A DNA stretch of 64,000 nt. Origin: Anoxybacillus mongoliensis. Lineage in GTDB: Bacteria > Bacillota > Bacilli > Bacillales > Anoxybacillaceae. A program made the position numbers and the translations under genes. The DNA lies in assembly GCF_014201515.1 (NCBI RefSeq), contig NZ_JACHEQ010000012.1, positions 1-64,000 on the forward strand, in the 5' to 3' direction. The notes below the pieces were generated by a model that had not been told where the DNA came from, searched no databases, and saw only the letters and a list, made by a program, of their open reading frames with translations. Positions 33,271-43,649 of this stretch are shown piece by piece; positions within the stretch are counted from its first letter, which is position 1, and every line of letters starts with the position of its first letter.

Positions 33271-34707
33271 ATGAACAAAAAAACAATCGCAGCACTCATG
33301 GCTTTATCGATGTTGTTCGGGTCAGGCGTGACGTATGTTGGAATGCAGTCGCTTTCTGGCGATACGTCGACGATCACAATCGATATACCAACGACAACAG
33401 AAAAGCCAACGAATGAAGAGCTTCAAAAAATTGAACAAGCATACAGCATGATTAAACAAAAATACGTTCAAAACGTAGATGAAAAGCAACTCATTGATGG
33501 AGCGATTCAAGGAATGATTGCAACACTAAAAGACCCGTATTCCGTTTATATGGATAAAGAAACAGCGGAGCGGTTTAACGAGTCGCTCGATTCTTCATTT
33601 GAAGGCATCGGAGCGGAAGTCAGCATGGTTGACGGCAAAGTGACGATCGTTGCCCCATTTAAAGGGTCGCCAGCGGAAAAAGCAGGGCTTCGTCCGAATG
33701 ATCAAATTATTAAAGTCAATGGCGAAAGTTTAGAAGGACTTGATTTATATGAAGCGGTATTAAAAATTCGTGGAAAAAAAGGAACGGTCGCTCGTTTGGA
33801 AGTCATTCGTCCGGGGGTAAGCGGCGTATTAACGATTGAAGTCGTTCGCGATGAAATTCCGATTGAAACGGTATATGCGTCAATGAAAGAAGTAAACGGC
33901 AAACAAATCGGCTATATTGAAATTACATCATTTGCAGAAAAAACGGCTGAAGATTTTAAAAAGAAGTTATCTGAATTTGAGAAAAAAGGAATGGCTGGGC
34001 TCATCATCGACGTGCGCGGCAATCCGGGCGGGTATTTACAAAGTGTTGAAGACATTTTGAAAGAGCTTGTGACAAAAGATAAACCGTACGTGCAAATTGA
34101 AGAACGCGACGGGGATAAACAACAGTTCTTTTCAAATATGACGAAGAAAAAAGATTATCCAATTGTCGTGCTTATTGACAACGGAAGTGCTTCAGCATCA
34201 GAAATTTTAGCGGCAGCGTTAAAAGAAGCAGGCGGTTATATGCTCATCGGTGAAAAAACGTTCGGAAAAGGAACAGTTCAACAAGCGTTACCGATGGATG
34301 ACGGTAGCCATATTAAATTAACGTTATATAAATGGCTCACTCCAAATGGGAATTGGATTCATAAAAAAGGAATTGAGCCGGATGTTAAAGTGAAACAGCC
34401 AGACTTTTTCTATGCGCATCCGCTTCAAATCGACAAACCTTTAGTATATGACATGAATAACGAACAAGTGAAAAGCGCGCAACAAATGTTAAAAGGTCTC
34501 GGTTTTGATCCAGGTCGCGAAGATGGCTACTTCAGCAAGCAAACGGAACAAGCCGTTCAATCGTTTCAAAAAGCAAACGGCTTACAACCGACAGGAAAAA
34601 TTGATAAACAAACGGCGGACGTATTGCAAACAAAAGTGATGGAAGCCGTTCGCGACGAACGATATGACGAGCAATTGAAAAAAGCGTTACAACTCATTGG
34701 AAAGTAA
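33271..34707 (+). CDS. ctpB: Carboxy-terminal processing protease CtpB (S41)
   Basis: Serine protease secreted across the membrane; in B. subtilis it cleaves SpoIVFA to help activate sigma-K in sporulation. 478 aa from ATG 33271 (GAGGAGG upstream). N-terminal membrane anchor/signal (about 5-25), PDZ domain (GIGAEVSMVDGKVTIVAPFKGSPAEKAGLRPND), catalytic Ser in NGSASASEI and Lys in GEKTFGKGTVQ, and a C-terminal peptidoglycan-binding domain (SAQQMLKGLGFDPGREDGYFS). The start upstream (33232) lacks a ribosome site. Confidence 0.95.
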   Translation: MNKKTIAALMALSMLFGSGVTYVGMQSLSGDTSTITIDIPTTTEKPTNEELQKIEQAYSMIKQKYVQNVDEKQLIDGAIQGMIATLKDPYSVYMDKETAERFNESLDSSFEGIGAEVSMVDGKVTIVAPFKGSPAEKAGLRPNDQIIKVNGESLEGLDLYEAVLKIRGKKGTVARLEVIRPGVSGVLTIEVVRDEIPIETVYASMKEVNGKQIGYIEITSFAEKTAEDFKKKLSEFEKKGMAGLIIDVRGNPGGYLQSVEDILKELVTKDKPYVQIEERDGDKQQFFSNMTKKKDYPIVVLIDNGSASASEILAAALKEAGGYMLIGEKTFGKGTVQQALPMDDGSHIKLTLYKWLTPNGNWIHKKGIEPDVKVKQPDFFYAHPLQIDKPLVYDMNNEQVKSAQQMLKGLGFDPGREDGYFSKQTEQAVQSFQKANGLQPTGKIDKQTADVLQTKVMEAVRDERYDEQLKKALQLIGK

Positions 34708-34712
34708 ACAAA

Positions 34713-34745
34713 CCCCCTTGCCGATGAAGGCGAGGGGGAGTTTTT
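34713..34745. terminator. Terminator between convergent ctpB and racA-like genes
   Basis: CCCCCTTGCC / GGCGAGGGGG stem (34713-34722, 34729-34738; one G.U pair) followed by a T-run on the + strand. Confidence 0.8.
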
Positions 34746-35172
34746 ATAAAAAGAAGCTAATAATGCCACGTCGTTTTTGTTTTGTTGGTTGCTCGATAGC
34801 TGGTTCGATTTGTTTTTGTTTTTCAAGTTGTGTGATGCGTTGTTCGAGCTGTTGCATATAGTGGAGCATTTCTTCCATTTCGCGGCGATGTTGCAGCAAT
34901 TGAAAGGAGACGACATCATCTGCTTTTTGTTCGATTTTCCGTTCCAGTTCGTGTAATCGTTGTTCTACTTCTTCCCACTCAGCATGCTCTTTTTCTTCTT
35001 CATCGATGCCAAGAAATTTATATTTTTCTAATTGTTCGATCGCTTCGTTCGTAAATACGTAATGACCTGCTTCGTTTTTTGTGCATGGAATTTTATATTT
35101 TTTCACCCAACGTTGCACCGTTTTTGTTGATACCCCAAGCCTCTTTGCCACTGCGCTCGTCTTTAACTCCAT
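34744..35172 (-). CDS. racA: RacA-like chromosome-anchoring protein (MerR-type HTH plus coiled coil)
   Basis: 142 aa from the ATG at 35172 (AAGGAGCG upstream on the minus strand). The N-terminal MerR-like helix-turn-helix (SAVAKRLGVSTKTVQRWVKKYKI, about 6-28, then AGHYVFTNEAIEQL) and the coiled coil with VVSFQLLQHRREMEEM resemble B. subtilis RacA, which ties the origin region to the cell pole at sporulation. Somewhat shorter than B. subtilis RacA. Another coiled-coil MerR-type protein cannot be excluded. It lies beside minJ, another polar protein, unlike in B. subtilis. Confidence 0.72.
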   Translation of the reverse strand: MELKTSAVAKRLGVSTKTVQRWVKKYKIPCTKNEAGHYVFTNEAIEQLEKYKFLGIDEEEKEHAEWEEVEQRLHELERKIEQKADDVVSFQLLQHRREMEEMLHYMQQLEQRITQLEKQKQIEPAIEQPTKQKRRGIISFFL

Positions 35173-35351
35173 CGTTCCACGCTCCTTCCGAATGATATAT
35201 GAACAAACAGTTAGACATTTTTCATGAAATTCCTTGTTTGTTGACAAAACTAGTGTTCATTCGGCAAAGAAAGTGAATTTTCGTCAACCATAAACGTTTG
35301 AAATTTGTTACAATACAAAATAGACGATCGGAAAAAATGGAGTTGATGGAA

Positions 35352-36515
35352 ATGGAATGGGGATTTGCGTGGTTGAAAGCGCTCGGAACGTTTTGGATGC
35401 AACCTTTGTTATATTATGCAATCATATTTGCGTGGTTTATTGGCTGGCTGCGCGTGCAACGTGAAAGACGAGATTTTCATACGCGCGTCTACCGAACATC
35501 GCGTGAATGGCGTGCACTCATTCGTTCACGCAGCTGGTTCGCACTCATCTTTTCGATCGTAACCGTCGGGGCTGGGGTTGTGCTCCCGAACGACACGCTC
35601 GTCTTTTGGGCTTTGGTTACAATCGTGTGCAGTTTTTTTATGCAGCTTCGGCTGTTGTCGCCTGCATATGTAGGTAGTATCGTTATATTTACCGTTAGTT
35701 TTTTTGCGCAAATGGAATGGGCAAAGCCGTTTTTTACTCGTTTTTTCCCGAACATCACAGAAACGAACGTGACGGCATTAGCGCTTCTTATGGGCTTGCT
35801 TTTATTTATAGAGACGTGGCTCGTTTACCGTGAAGGAGCAGAGCTCAGTTCCCCTCGCCTTGTGACAAGTAAGCGAGGGCTTATGATCGGTGAGCAAGTC
35901 GTTCAGCGGCTCTGGCTTGTCCCATTGATGATCCCTGTACTAGGAGATGACGTGCAATCGTTTGCGTCATGGTGGCCGATCATTCCAGGTGGTGATGCGT
36001 ATTCGTTTGTGCTTGTGCCGTTTTTCCTCGGTTTTTCTCAACGGGTGCAAACAGAAATGCCTGTTCATTTAACGAAATGGACAGCGAAACGCATCGGTTG
36101 GTTGGCATCGGTTGTTAGCTTATTGGCTATCGGTAGCTATTGGTTGAAGCCGCTTGCAATCGTTAGTGCTGTTGTGGCAATCGTATGGAGAGAATGGATC
36201 GCTTTATCCGCTAAACTATATGAACAAAAACGTCCACCATATTTTACAAAGCGAACGAATGGACTTGTTATTTTAGGAGTGTTACCGAATACGCCAGCAC
36301 ATAAAATGGCGCTTTCAGTTGGAGAAGTGATTGCGAAGGTAAACGGCACGCCTGTTGTGACGGAAGACGAATTTTATGCAGCGTTGCAGCAAAATCGTGC
36401 GTTTTGTAAACTAGAAGTATTGAACGAGAACGGGGAAGTTCGCTTTGCGCAAACGGCTTTATTTGAAGGGGAACATCATGAACTCGGGCTGTTATTCGTA
36501 AGAGATGAGGGATAG
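35352..36515 (+). CDS. minJ: Cell division topological determinant MinJ
   Basis: Bridges DivIVA and MinD at poles and septa in Bacillus. Start set at ATG 35352 (TGGAG 9 nt before), giving 387 aa. About seven hydrophobic helices occupy residues 10-290, followed by a C-terminal PDZ domain (NGLVILGVLPNTPAHKMALSVGEVIAKVNG). Matches B. subtilis MinJ (YvjD) in topology, size and location before csbA-uvrB. Confidence 0.9.
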   Translation: MEWGFAWLKALGTFWMQPLLYYAIIFAWFIGWLRVQRERRDFHTRVYRTSREWRALIRSRSWFALIFSIVTVGAGVVLPNDTLVFWALVTIVCSFFMQLRLLSPAYVGSIVIFTVSFFAQMEWAKPFFTRFFPNITETNVTALALLMGLLLFIETWLVYREGAELSSPRLVTSKRGLMIGEQVVQRLWLVPLMIPVLGDDVQSFASWWPIIPGGDAYSFVLVPFFLGFSQRVQTEMPVHLTKWTAKRIGWLASVVSLLAIGSYWLKPLAIVSAVVAIVWREWIALSAKLYEQKRPPYFTKRTNGLVILGVLPNTPAHKMALSVGEVIAKVNGTPVVTEDEFYAALQQNRAFCKLEVLNENGEVRFAQTALFEGEHHELGLLFVRDEG

Positions 36516-36516
36516 T

Positions 36517-36741
36517 ATGTGGTTTGTATTAGCGTTAATTGTACCAGCGTTGTTAGTTATTTTATTTACGAGAGTGACGTATAACCATTATGTCGGTACG
36601 TTGCTTACTGTCGCATTGTTAGTGGCATCATATGTGAAAGGATATACCGACCAGTTATATGAAATTGTCGCCGATTTAGCGTCGCTTATTGTCGGATTTT
36701 TATATGCGAAGCAAATGGTAGAGAAGCAAAAACAATCATAA
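36517..36741 (+). CDS. csbA: CsbA family small membrane protein (DUF2198)
   Basis: 74 aa from ATG 36517, GATGAGGG upstream, directly after minJ. Two or three hydrophobic helices with the motif LFTRVTYNHYVGTLLTVALL, as in B. subtilis CsbA, a sigma-B-controlled protein of unknown function located before uvrB. No sigma-B promoter is obvious here, so it probably shares the minJ transcript. Confidence 0.9.
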   Translation: MWFVLALIVPALLVILFTRVTYNHYVGTLLTVALLVASYVKGYTDQLYEIVADLASLIVGFLYAKQMVEKQKQS

Positions 36742-36766
36742 CCTGTCCAAATGGGCAGGTTTTTTC
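36741..36766 (+). terminator. Terminator after csbA
   Basis: ACCTGTCC / GGGCAGGT stem (36741-36748, 36753-36760) followed by six T. Confidence 0.9.
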
Positions 36767-36768
36767 AT

Positions 36769-36782
36769 AGAATATTTGTTCG
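36769..36782. promoter_or_regulatory. Candidate LexA (DinR) box upstream of uvrB
   Basis: AGAATATTTGTTCG matches the Bacillus SOS box CGAACNNNNGTTCG in most positions, with the right half perfect. It lies about 30 bp upstream of a TACAAT -10 hexamer (36813-36818). uvrBA is SOS-induced in B. subtilis. Confidence 0.55.
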
Positions 36783-36848
36783 TATTTTTCGCTTTTCGCT
36801 TTCGTTATGTGGTACAATACGAGGTAGAAATGAAGTGGAGGGACGATT

Positions 36849-38822
36849 GTGGACACATTTCAATTAGTATCCGCTTATAAGCCGCAGGGCGATCAGCCGA
36901 AAGCGATCGCGAAGCTTGTCGAAGGCATTCAGCAAGGAAAAAAGCATCAAACGTTGCTTGGGGCAACAGGAACAGGAAAAACATTTACGATTTCAAACGT
37001 GATTCAACAAGTAAATAAACCGACGTTAGTCATCGCTCATAATAAAACTTTAGCGGGGCAGCTATATAGCGAGTTTAAACAATTTTTTCCCAATAACGCG
37101 GTCGAATATTTTGTTAGTTATTACGATTATTATCAGCCGGAAGCGTACGTGCCGCAAACGGATACGTACATTGAAAAAGATGCAAGCATCAACGACGAAA
37201 TTGATAAATTGCGACATTCCGCAACGTCTGCGCTATTTGAACGACGCGACGTCATTATTATTGCCAGCGTTTCGTGTATTTATGGTTTAGGTTCGCCTGA
37301 GGAATATCGCGAACTTGTCGTTTCACTTCGCGTCGGTATGGAAATCGAGCGCGATCATTTGCTTCGTCGCCTTGTCGACATTCAATATGAACGAAACGAT
37401 ATTGATTTTCGTCGCGGAACGTTTCGGGTGCGCGGAGATGTTGTCGAAATCTTCCCTGCCTCACGGGATGAACATTGTATTCGCATTGAGTTTTTTGGTG
37501 ATGAAATTGAGCGTATTCGCGAAGTAGATGCACTCACAGGACATGTGATGGCAGAGCGAGAACATGTGGCGATTTTCCCAGCCTCTCACTTCGTCACGCG
37601 TGAAGAGAAAATGAGAATCGCCATTGAAAATATTGAAAAGGAATTAGAAGAACGGCTTCGCGAGCTGCGTGAGCAAGGAAAATTACTTGAAGCGCAACGT
37701 TTAGAACAGCGGACGCGCTACGATATTGAAATGATGAAAGAAATGGGCTTTTGTTCAGGCATCGAAAACTATTCGCGCCATTTAACGTTGCGTCCATCGG
37801 GTTCAACGCCTTATACGTTGCTAGATTATTTTCCTGACGACTTTTTAATTGTCATCGACGAATCGCATGTGACATTGCCGCAAATTCGTGGCATGTATAA
37901 CGGTGACAAGGCGAGAAAAGAAGTGCTTGTTGAACACGGCTTTCGTTTGCCGTCGGCGCTCGATAACCGTCCATTGACGTTTGAAGAATTTGAACAAAAA
38001 GTGAATCAAGTCATTTACGTTTCTGCGACACCGGGTCCGTATGAACTGGAACATTGTCCAGAAGTTGTCGAACAAATTATTCGTCCGACAGGATTGTTAG
38101 ACCCGACGATTGATGTGCGACCAATTGCGGGACAAATTGACGATTTAGTTGATGAAATTCAAAAGCGCATAGAGCGCAAAGAACGAACCCTTGTGACGAC
38201 GTTGACGAAAAAAATGGCGGAAGATTTAACCGATTATTTAAAAGATATCGGTATTCAAGTGGCGTATTTGCATTCGGAAATTAAGACGCTAGAACGAATT
38301 GAAATTATTCGCGACTTACGATTAGGCAAATATGATGTGCTCGTCGGCATTAACTTATTGCGGGAAGGGCTCGATATTCCAGAAGTGTCGCTTGTCGCGA
38401 TTTTAGATGCCGATAAAGAAGGGTTTTTACGTTCTGAACGTTCGCTTATTCAAACGATTGGGCGGGCAGCGCGCAATGCGAACGGTCACGTCATTATGTA
38501 TGCTGATACGATCACGAAATCAATGGAAATTGCGATCAATGAAACGAAGCGGCGACGCGCCATTCAAGAAGCGTATAACCGCGAGCACGGCATCGTGCCA
38601 AAAACGATTCAAAAAGACATTCCAGATGTCATTCGTGCCACATTTGCTGCGGAAGAAAAAGAAACGTATGAAACGAAAGATGTTCGTCATTTATCAAAAG
38701 AAGAACGCCTTGCGCTCATTGCCAAACTCGAACACGAAATGAAAGAAGCAGCAAAAGCGCTTCATTTTGAACGTGCTGCGGAACTGCGCGATCTCATTTT
38801 AGAATTGAAAGCTGAGGTGTAA
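36849..38822 (+). CDS. uvrB: Excinuclease ABC subunit UvrB
   Basis: Damage-verifying helicase-like subunit of nucleotide excision repair. 657 aa from GTG 36849 (GTGGAGGG upstream). Walker A GATGTGKT, the beta-hairpin [12 protein letters not shown] that inserts between strands, helicase motifs including [17 protein letters not shown] and RAARNANG, and the C-terminal UVR motif ([22 protein letters not shown]) that contacts UvrC. Four bases separate it from uvrA. Confidence 0.97.
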   Translation: MDTFQLVSAYKPQGDQPKAIAKLVEGIQQGKKHQTLLGATGTGKTFTISNVIQQVNKPTLVIAHNKTLAGQLYSEFKQFFPNNAVEYFVSYYDYYQPEAYVPQTDTYIEKDASINDEIDKLRHSATSALFERRDVIIIASVSCIYGLGSPEEYRELVVSLRVGMEIERDHLLRRLVDIQYERNDIDFRRGTFRVRGDVVEIFPASRDEHCIRIEFFGDEIERIREVDALTGHVMAEREHVAIFPASHFVTREEKMRIAIENIEKELEERLRELREQGKLLEAQRLEQRTRYDIEMMKEMGFCSGIENYSRHLTLRPSGSTPYTLLDYFPDDFLIVIDESHVTLPQIRGMYNGDKARKEVLVEHGFRLPSALDNRPLTFEEFEQKVNQVIYVSATPGPYELEHCPEVVEQIIRPTGLLDPTIDVRPIAGQIDDLVDEIQKRIERKERTLVTTLTKKMAEDLTDYLKDIGIQVAYLHSEIKTLERIEIIRDLRLGKYDVLVGINLLREGLDIPEVSLVAILDADKEGFLRSERSLIQTIGRAARNANGHVIMYADTITKSMEIAINETKRRRAIQEAYNREHGIVPKTIQKDIPDVIRATFAAEEKETYETKDVRHLSKEERLALIAKLEHEMKEAAKALHFERAAELRDLILELKAEV

Positions 38823-38825
38823 TCG

Positions 38826-41678
38826 ATGGATCATATTGTCGTCAAAGGCGCACGAGCGCACAATTTAAAAAATATTGACGTCGTTATTCCGCGCAACAAA
38901 CTCGTTGTGCTTACCGGTTTGTCTGGCTCAGGAAAATCATCGCTTGCATTTGACACGATTTATGCAGAAGGACAACGGCGGTATGTCGAATCGCTGTCGG
39001 CATACGCCCGTCAATTTTTAGGGCAAATGGATAAGCCCGATGTCGATTCGATTGAAGGGTTGTCGCCCGCCATTTCGATTGACCAAAAAACGACGAGCCG
39101 CAACCCGCGATCAACAGTCGGAACGGTCACAGAAATTTACGATTATTTGCGCTTACTATTTGCACGCATCGGTCGACCTGTTTGCCCGACGCATGGGATT
39201 GAAATTACGTCGCAAACGATTGAACAGATGGTTGACCACTTAATGCAATATCCAGAACGGACGAAAATGCAAATTTTAGCGCCTATCGTCTCCGGACGAA
39301 AAGGGACGCATGTCAAAACGTTAGAGGAGATTAAAAAACAAGGGTACGTGCGTGTCCGAGTTGACGGGGAATTGCGTGACGTATCGGAAGACATCGTGCT
39401 TGAAAAAAATAAAAAACACTCCATTGAAGTTGTCATCGATCGCATCATCATGAAAGAAGGCATTCAATCGCGCCTTGCTGATTCGCTTGAAACGGCGTTA
39501 AAGCTCGGTGACGGCAAAGTGCTCGTCGATGTGATTGGACAAGAAGAATTGTTGTTTAGTGAACATCATGCTTGTCCGCATTGTAGTTTTTCGATCGGTG
39601 AATTAGAGCCGCGTTTATTTTCATTTAACAGCCCATACGGCGCGTGTCCATCGTGCGACGGATTAGGAGCAAAACTGGAAGTCGATCTTGATTTAGTTAT
39701 TCCAAATAAAGAGTTGACGCTTCGTGAGCATGCGCTCGCGCCATGGGAACCGCAAAGTTCGCAATATTATCCGCAATTGTTAGAAACGGTATGTCGCCAT
39801 TACGGCATTGATATGGACGTGCCTGTCAAACAGTTGCCGAAACAACAGCTCGACCTTTTATTGTACGGATCAAACGGGGAAAAAATATATTTTCGTTATG
39901 AAAACGACTTTGGGCATGTGCGTGAAACGTATGTGGAATTTGAAGGTGTCGTGCGCAACGTTGAACGTCGTTATCGTGAAACGACGTCCGATTACGTACG
40001 GGAGCAAATGGAAAAATATATGACTGAACAGCCGTGTCCGACGTGTCATGGAAATCGACTAAAAAAAGAAAGTTTAGCGGTTTTCGTTGGCGGCAAACAT
40101 ATTGGCGAAGTGACGGCGATGTCGGTCAACGAGGCGCTTACGTTTTTTGAAATGCTTCAGCTGACGGAAAAAGAACAAAAAATCGCCCATCTCATTTTAC
40201 GTGAAATTGTCGAGCGACTCGGCTTTTTAAAAAATGTTGGACTCGATTATTTAACGTTAAATCGCGCGGCAGGGACGCTTTCCGGTGGAGAGGCGCAGCG
40301 CATTCGACTAGCGACACAAATCGGATCGCGCTTAACGGGTGTATTATACGTGTTAGATGAACCGTCGATCGGGCTTCATCAGCGCGATAACGATCGGTTA
40401 ATTGCGACGTTGCAAAACATGCGCGATTTAGGAAATACGCTCATTGTCGTTGAGCACGATGAAGATACGATGCTTGCGGCAGATTATTTAATTGACATCG
40501 GGCCGGGAGCAGGGGCGCACGGTGGACAAGTAGTCGCTGCAGGTACACCTGAACAAGTGATGAACGATCCACATTCGTTAACCGGTCAATATTTATCAGG
40601 GAAAAAATTTATTCCGCTTCCGATTGAACGAAGAAAGCCGGACGGGCGTTGGCTTGAAGTGATCGGGGCGCGAGAGAACAACTTAAAAAACGTCGATGTT
40701 CGCATTCCGCTTGGATTGTTTGTTGCGGTGACAGGCGTGTCGGGTTCAGGAAAAAGTACGCTTATTAATGAAATTTTGCATAAGGCGTTAGCGCAAAAAC
40801 TACATCATGCGAAAGTGAAGCCGGGAGAGCATACGGACATTCGTGGCATTCATTATTTAGATAAAGTCATTGACATCGACCAGTCGCCAATCGGTCGAAC
40901 CCCGCGCTCGAATCCTGCGACATATACGGGCGTCTTTGACGATATTCGCGATTTATTTGCGACGACGAACGAAGCGAAAATGCGCGGGTATCAAAAAGGG
41001 CGGTTTAGTTTTAACGTCAAAGGTGGTCGCTGTGAAGCATGTCGCGGCGATGGCATTATTAAAATTGAAATGCACTTTTTGCCTGATGTGTACGTCCCTT
41101 GTGAAGTATGTCACGGGAAACGGTACAACCGCGAAACGCTGGAAGTGAAATATAAAGATAAAAATATCGCCGAAGTGCTAGATATGACAGTGGAAGAAGC
41201 GCTCATGTTTTTCGAAAATATCCCGAAAATTAAACGAAAGTTACAAACGCTTTACGATGTCGGGCTCGGTTATATGCAACTCGGGCAGCCAGCTACGACG
41301 CTTTCTGGTGGCGAGGCGCAACGCGTAAAGTTAGCATCTGAGTTACATCGTCGCTCAACAGGGAGAACATTATACATTTTAGACGAACCGACAACCGGTT
41401 TGCATGTGGATGATATTGCCCGTTTATTACATGTTTTACAACGGCTTGTGGAGCAAGGAGATACGGTGCTTGTCATCGAGCACAATTTAGATGTCATTAA
41501 AACGGCAGACTATATTATTGATCTTGGACCAGAAGGTGGCGATGGGGGCGGACAAATTGTTGCGACAGGTACGCCAGAGGAAGTTGCTCAAATCGAGGGG
41601 TCATATACAGGACGATATTTACAACCGATTTTAGCGCGCGATCGCGAACGCATGCGTCAGCGCATACCGAGCGTATAA
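38826..41678 (+). CDS. uvrA: Excinuclease ABC subunit UvrA
   Basis: Damage-sensing ABC-type ATPase dimer. 950 aa. Two nucleotide-binding halves: Walker [10 protein letters not shown] (about 32-40) and GVSGSGKST (about 640), each with an LSGGEAQR signature ([14 protein letters not shown] and [14 protein letters not shown]). Zinc motifs CPHC...CPSC, CPTC and the second-half CEACRGDG...CEVC are intact. The terminator overlaps its last codons. Confidence 0.97.
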   Translation: MDHIVVKGARAHNLKNIDVVIPRNKLVVLTGLSGSGKSSLAFDTIYAEGQRRYVESLSAYARQFLGQMDKPDVDSIEGLSPAISIDQKTTSRNPRSTVGTVTEIYDYLRLLFARIGRPVCPTHGIEITSQTIEQMVDHLMQYPERTKMQILAPIVSGRKGTHVKTLEEIKKQGYVRVRVDGELRDVSEDIVLEKNKKHSIEVVIDRIIMKEGIQSRLADSLETALKLGDGKVLVDVIGQEELLFSEHHACPHCSFSIGELEPRLFSFNSPYGACPSCDGLGAKLEVDLDLVIPNKELTLREHALAPWEPQSSQYYPQLLETVCRHYGIDMDVPVKQLPKQQLDLLLYGSNGEKIYFRYENDFGHVRETYVEFEGVVRNVERRYRETTSDYVREQMEKYMTEQPCPTCHGNRLKKESLAVFVGGKHIGEVTAMSVNEALTFFEMLQLTEKEQKIAHLILREIVERLGFLKNVGLDYLTLNRAAGTLSGGEAQRIRLATQIGSRLTGVLYVLDEPSIGLHQRDNDRLIATLQNMRDLGNTLIVVEHDEDTMLAADYLIDIGPGAGAHGGQVVAAGTPEQVMNDPHSLTGQYLSGKKFIPLPIERRKPDGRWLEVIGARENNLKNVDVRIPLGLFVAVTGVSGSGKSTLINEILHKALAQKLHHAKVKPGEHTDIRGIHYLDKVIDIDQSPIGRTPRSNPATYTGVFDDIRDLFATTNEAKMRGYQKGRFSFNVKGGRCEACRGDGIIKIEMHFLPDVYVPCEVCHGKRYNRETLEVKYKDKNIAEVLDMTVEEALMFFENIPKIKRKLQTLYDVGLGYMQLGQPATTLSGGEAQRVKLASELHRRSTGRTLYILDEPTTGLHVDDIARLLHVLQRLVEQGDTVLVIEHNLDVIKTADYIIDLGPEGGDGGGQIVATGTPEEVAQIEGSYTGRYLQPILARDRERMRQRIPSV

Positions 41679-41696
41679 CACGCTCGGTTTTTTTGT
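41667..41696 (+). terminator. Terminator overlapping uvrA stop
   Basis: ACCGAGCGT / ACGCTCGGT stem (41667-41675, 41681-41689) followed by a T7 run. Confidence 0.92.
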
Positions 41697-41755
41697 ACGA
41701 AACTTTCCTTTCCAACAATCGTATGTATAAGTAAAGGAAAAAGGAGTTGATTTCG

Positions 41756-42085
41756 ATGGAAGGAAATAAGTTGCTTGCGGCGTTATGTTATTTCAGCGTA
41801 TTTTTTGCCCCGTTTTTATTTCCAATCATCGTTTATTTTGTCACAAAACATGAACGAGTAAAAGAGCATGCGAAAAAATCATTTTTGTCCCATCTCATCC
41901 CTATTGCGATTGTGGTTGCTACGGGTGGACTGTTTATGATTTTCGCTATCGCAGGTGTGGACGGATGGATCGGTCTTCCATTTATCGGGGTGGTGATCGG
42001 AGGCATCGTGCATGTCGTTATTATTGTTTGGAATATTATTAAAGGGATTCAAGTATTACAACAGTCGGGAGGAATGTATGAATGA
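41756..42085 (+). CDS. DUF4870 membrane protein (YvlA-like)
   Basis: 109 aa, start at ATG 41756 behind AAGGAG. Three hydrophobic helices (LLAALCYFSVFFAPFLFPIIVYFV, SHLIPIAIVVATGGLFMIFAI, LPFIGVVIGGIVHVVIIVWNII) with the KHERVKEHAKKS loop typical of DUF4870. First of three small membrane genes like B. subtilis yvlA-yvlD, possibly a cell-envelope stress unit. Function unknown. Confidence 0.75.
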   Translation: MEGNKLLAALCYFSVFFAPFLFPIIVYFVTKHERVKEHAKKSFLSHLIPIAIVVATGGLFMIFAIAGVDGWIGLPFIGVVIGGIVHVVIIVWNIIKGIQVLQQSGGMYE

Positions 42086-42279
42086 AAAAGCTTGTAAGGC
42101 TTCGCCATGATCGCATGATTGCAGGTGTGTTAAGCGGATTAGCAGCTTATATGAATATGGACGCCACTGTTGTACGTTTACTGTTTGTCGCGCTATTATT
42201 AATTACCGGCATTATGCCGTTTGCGATTTTATACGCGCTTGCCATATTCATTATTCCAAATGAGGAGACCGTCATATGA
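42082..42279 (+). CDS. yvlC: PspC-domain protein (YvlC)
   Basis: 65 aa PspC domain: KLVRLRHDRMIAGVLSGLAAYMNMDATVVRLLFV followed by a hydrophobic helix. PspC domains belong to phage-shock/envelope-stress membrane systems. Overlaps its upstream and downstream neighbours by 4 nt, so the three genes are translationally coupled. B. subtilis YvlC is the equivalent. Confidence 0.85.
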   Translation: MKKLVRLRHDRMIAGVLSGLAAYMNMDATVVRLLFVALLLITGIMPFAILYALAIFIIPNEETVI

Positions 42280-42620
42280 GATGGCTTGTACGTACAGTGA
42301 TTAACGCCGTTTTATTATTAGCGCTAGCTGGATATTTTGACTCCATTTATTTATCAAGCATTGGAGCCGCGCTCGTTGCAAGCATTCTTTTGTCTTTTCT
42401 CAATACGTTCGTTCGACCGTTACTTATTTTATTGACGCTTCCTGTGACTGTATTGACGTTCGGATTATTTTTATTCGTCATTAACGCAATCACACTAGCA
42501 ATGACAGCTTCGCTCATGGGTAGTTCATTTGACATTGGCGGCTTTAGCAATGCGTTATTTGCATCGCTTGCGATCTCACTTTTTCATTTACTCATTGAGT
42601 CAGTACGAAAAGAAAAGTAA
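42276..42620 (+). CDS. yvlD: YvlD family membrane protein
   Basis: 114 aa with four hydrophobic helices and the family segment LSFLNTFVRPLLILLTLPVTVLTFGLFLFVINA. The family is labelled phage holin 4-type in Pfam, but this is a chromosomal envelope gene, not a phage lysis gene. Third gene of the yvlA/C/D-type set; a terminator follows. Confidence 0.85.
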   Translation: MRWLVRTVINAVLLLALAGYFDSIYLSSIGAALVASILLSFLNTFVRPLLILLTLPVTVLTFGLFLFVINAITLAMTASLMGSSFDIGGFSNALFASLAISLFHLLIESVRKEK

Positions 42621-42654
42621 AACGTTCCGCTTCGTGCGTGAACGTTTTTATTTT
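42619..42654 (+). terminator. Terminator after yvlD
   Basis: AAAACGTTC plus CGC paired with GCG-(T)-GAACGTTTT (42619-42630, 42636-42648) and a T-rich tail. Confidence 0.75.
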
Positions 42655-42699
42655 GACGTGAAAGTGTTACAATGAGAAAAGGAAGAAGGAGGGATACGT

Positions 42700-43635
42700 A
42701 TGCCAAAAGTACGAACAAAAGATTTAATTGATGAGTTTCAATTTGAGCTTGTAAGCGGGGCAGAGGGGATTCATCGCCCGATTACAACGAGTGACTTATC
42801 TCGTCCGGGCATTGAAATGGCCGGTTATTTTGCATATTATCCAGCGGAACGTGTACAATTGCTCGGGATGACAGAGCTGTCTTTTTTTGAAAGACTAACG
42901 CCTGTAGAAAAACGATTACGCATGGAAAAGTTATGTACGGATATTACGCCTGCGATTATCGTCTCACGCGGATTAGAAGTGCCAAAAGAATTGATTGAAG
43001 CATCGGAAAAAAAAGAAGTACCTGTCATGCGTTCAACGATGAAAACGACGCGGCTGGCTAGCCGTTTAACGAACTATTTAGAAAGTAAACTCGCGCCGAC
43101 GACCGCTGTACACGGTGTGCTCGTTGATGTGTACGGTGTCGGTGTGCTCATCACAGGAAAAAGTGGTGTTGGAAAAAGTGAAACAGCGCTTGAGCTTGTG
43201 AAGCGCGGACATCGTCTCGTGGCAGATGATTGTGTCGAAATTCGCCAAGAGGATGAAAATTTACTTATCGGTAGCGCACCAGAGCTTATTGAACATTTGC
43301 TTGAAATTCGTGGACTCGGCATTATTAACGTCATGACGCTATTTGGGGCAGGAGCGGTGCGTCCGCATAAACGCATTTCGCTTGTCATCGATTTAGAATT
43401 ATGGGATCCAAATAAACAATACGATCGTCTCGGACTTGAAGAGGAAAAAGTAAAAATTATTGATACCGAAGTGACAAAACTGACGATTCCTGTTCGTCCA
43501 GGACGAAATTTAGCGGTCATTATTGAAGTGGCAGCGATGAATTTCCGTTTGAAGCGCATGGGTGTGAATGCAGCGGAAGAATTTTCTGCCCGATTGGCTG
43601 ATGCGATTGGCGATGCAGAGCACGATTATGAATGA
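42700..43635 (+). CDS. hprK: HPr kinase/phosphorylase
   Basis: Phosphorylates and dephosphorylates Ser46 of HPr and of Crh (encoded at 59227), the key step of carbon catabolite repression. 311 aa. P-loop GKSGVGKSE (about 153-161), HPrK/P signature [19 protein letters not shown] (about 204-222), and the N-terminal domain are complete. GAAGGAGGG precedes the ATG. The hprK-lgt-yvoD-ppaX-yvoF order equals that of B. subtilis. Confidence 0.96.
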   Translation: MPKVRTKDLIDEFQFELVSGAEGIHRPITTSDLSRPGIEMAGYFAYYPAERVQLLGMTELSFFERLTPVEKRLRMEKLCTDITPAIIVSRGLEVPKELIEASEKKEVPVMRSTMKTTRLASRLTNYLESKLAPTTAVHGVLVDVYGVGVLITGKSGVGKSETALELVKRGHRLVADDCVEIRQEDENLLIGSAPELIEHLLEIRGLGIINVMTLFGAGAVRPHKRISLVIDLELWDPNKQYDRLGLEEEKVKIIDTEVTKLTIPVRPGRNLAVIIEVAAMNFRLKRMGVNAAEEFSARLADAIGDAEHDYE

Positions 43636-43649
43636 GAGGATGGGTGTTC

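Noticed and set aside
42276-42620. Phage holin
   Set aside because: The family name is misleading; there are no phage genes around and the yvlC-yvlD linkage is chromosomal.
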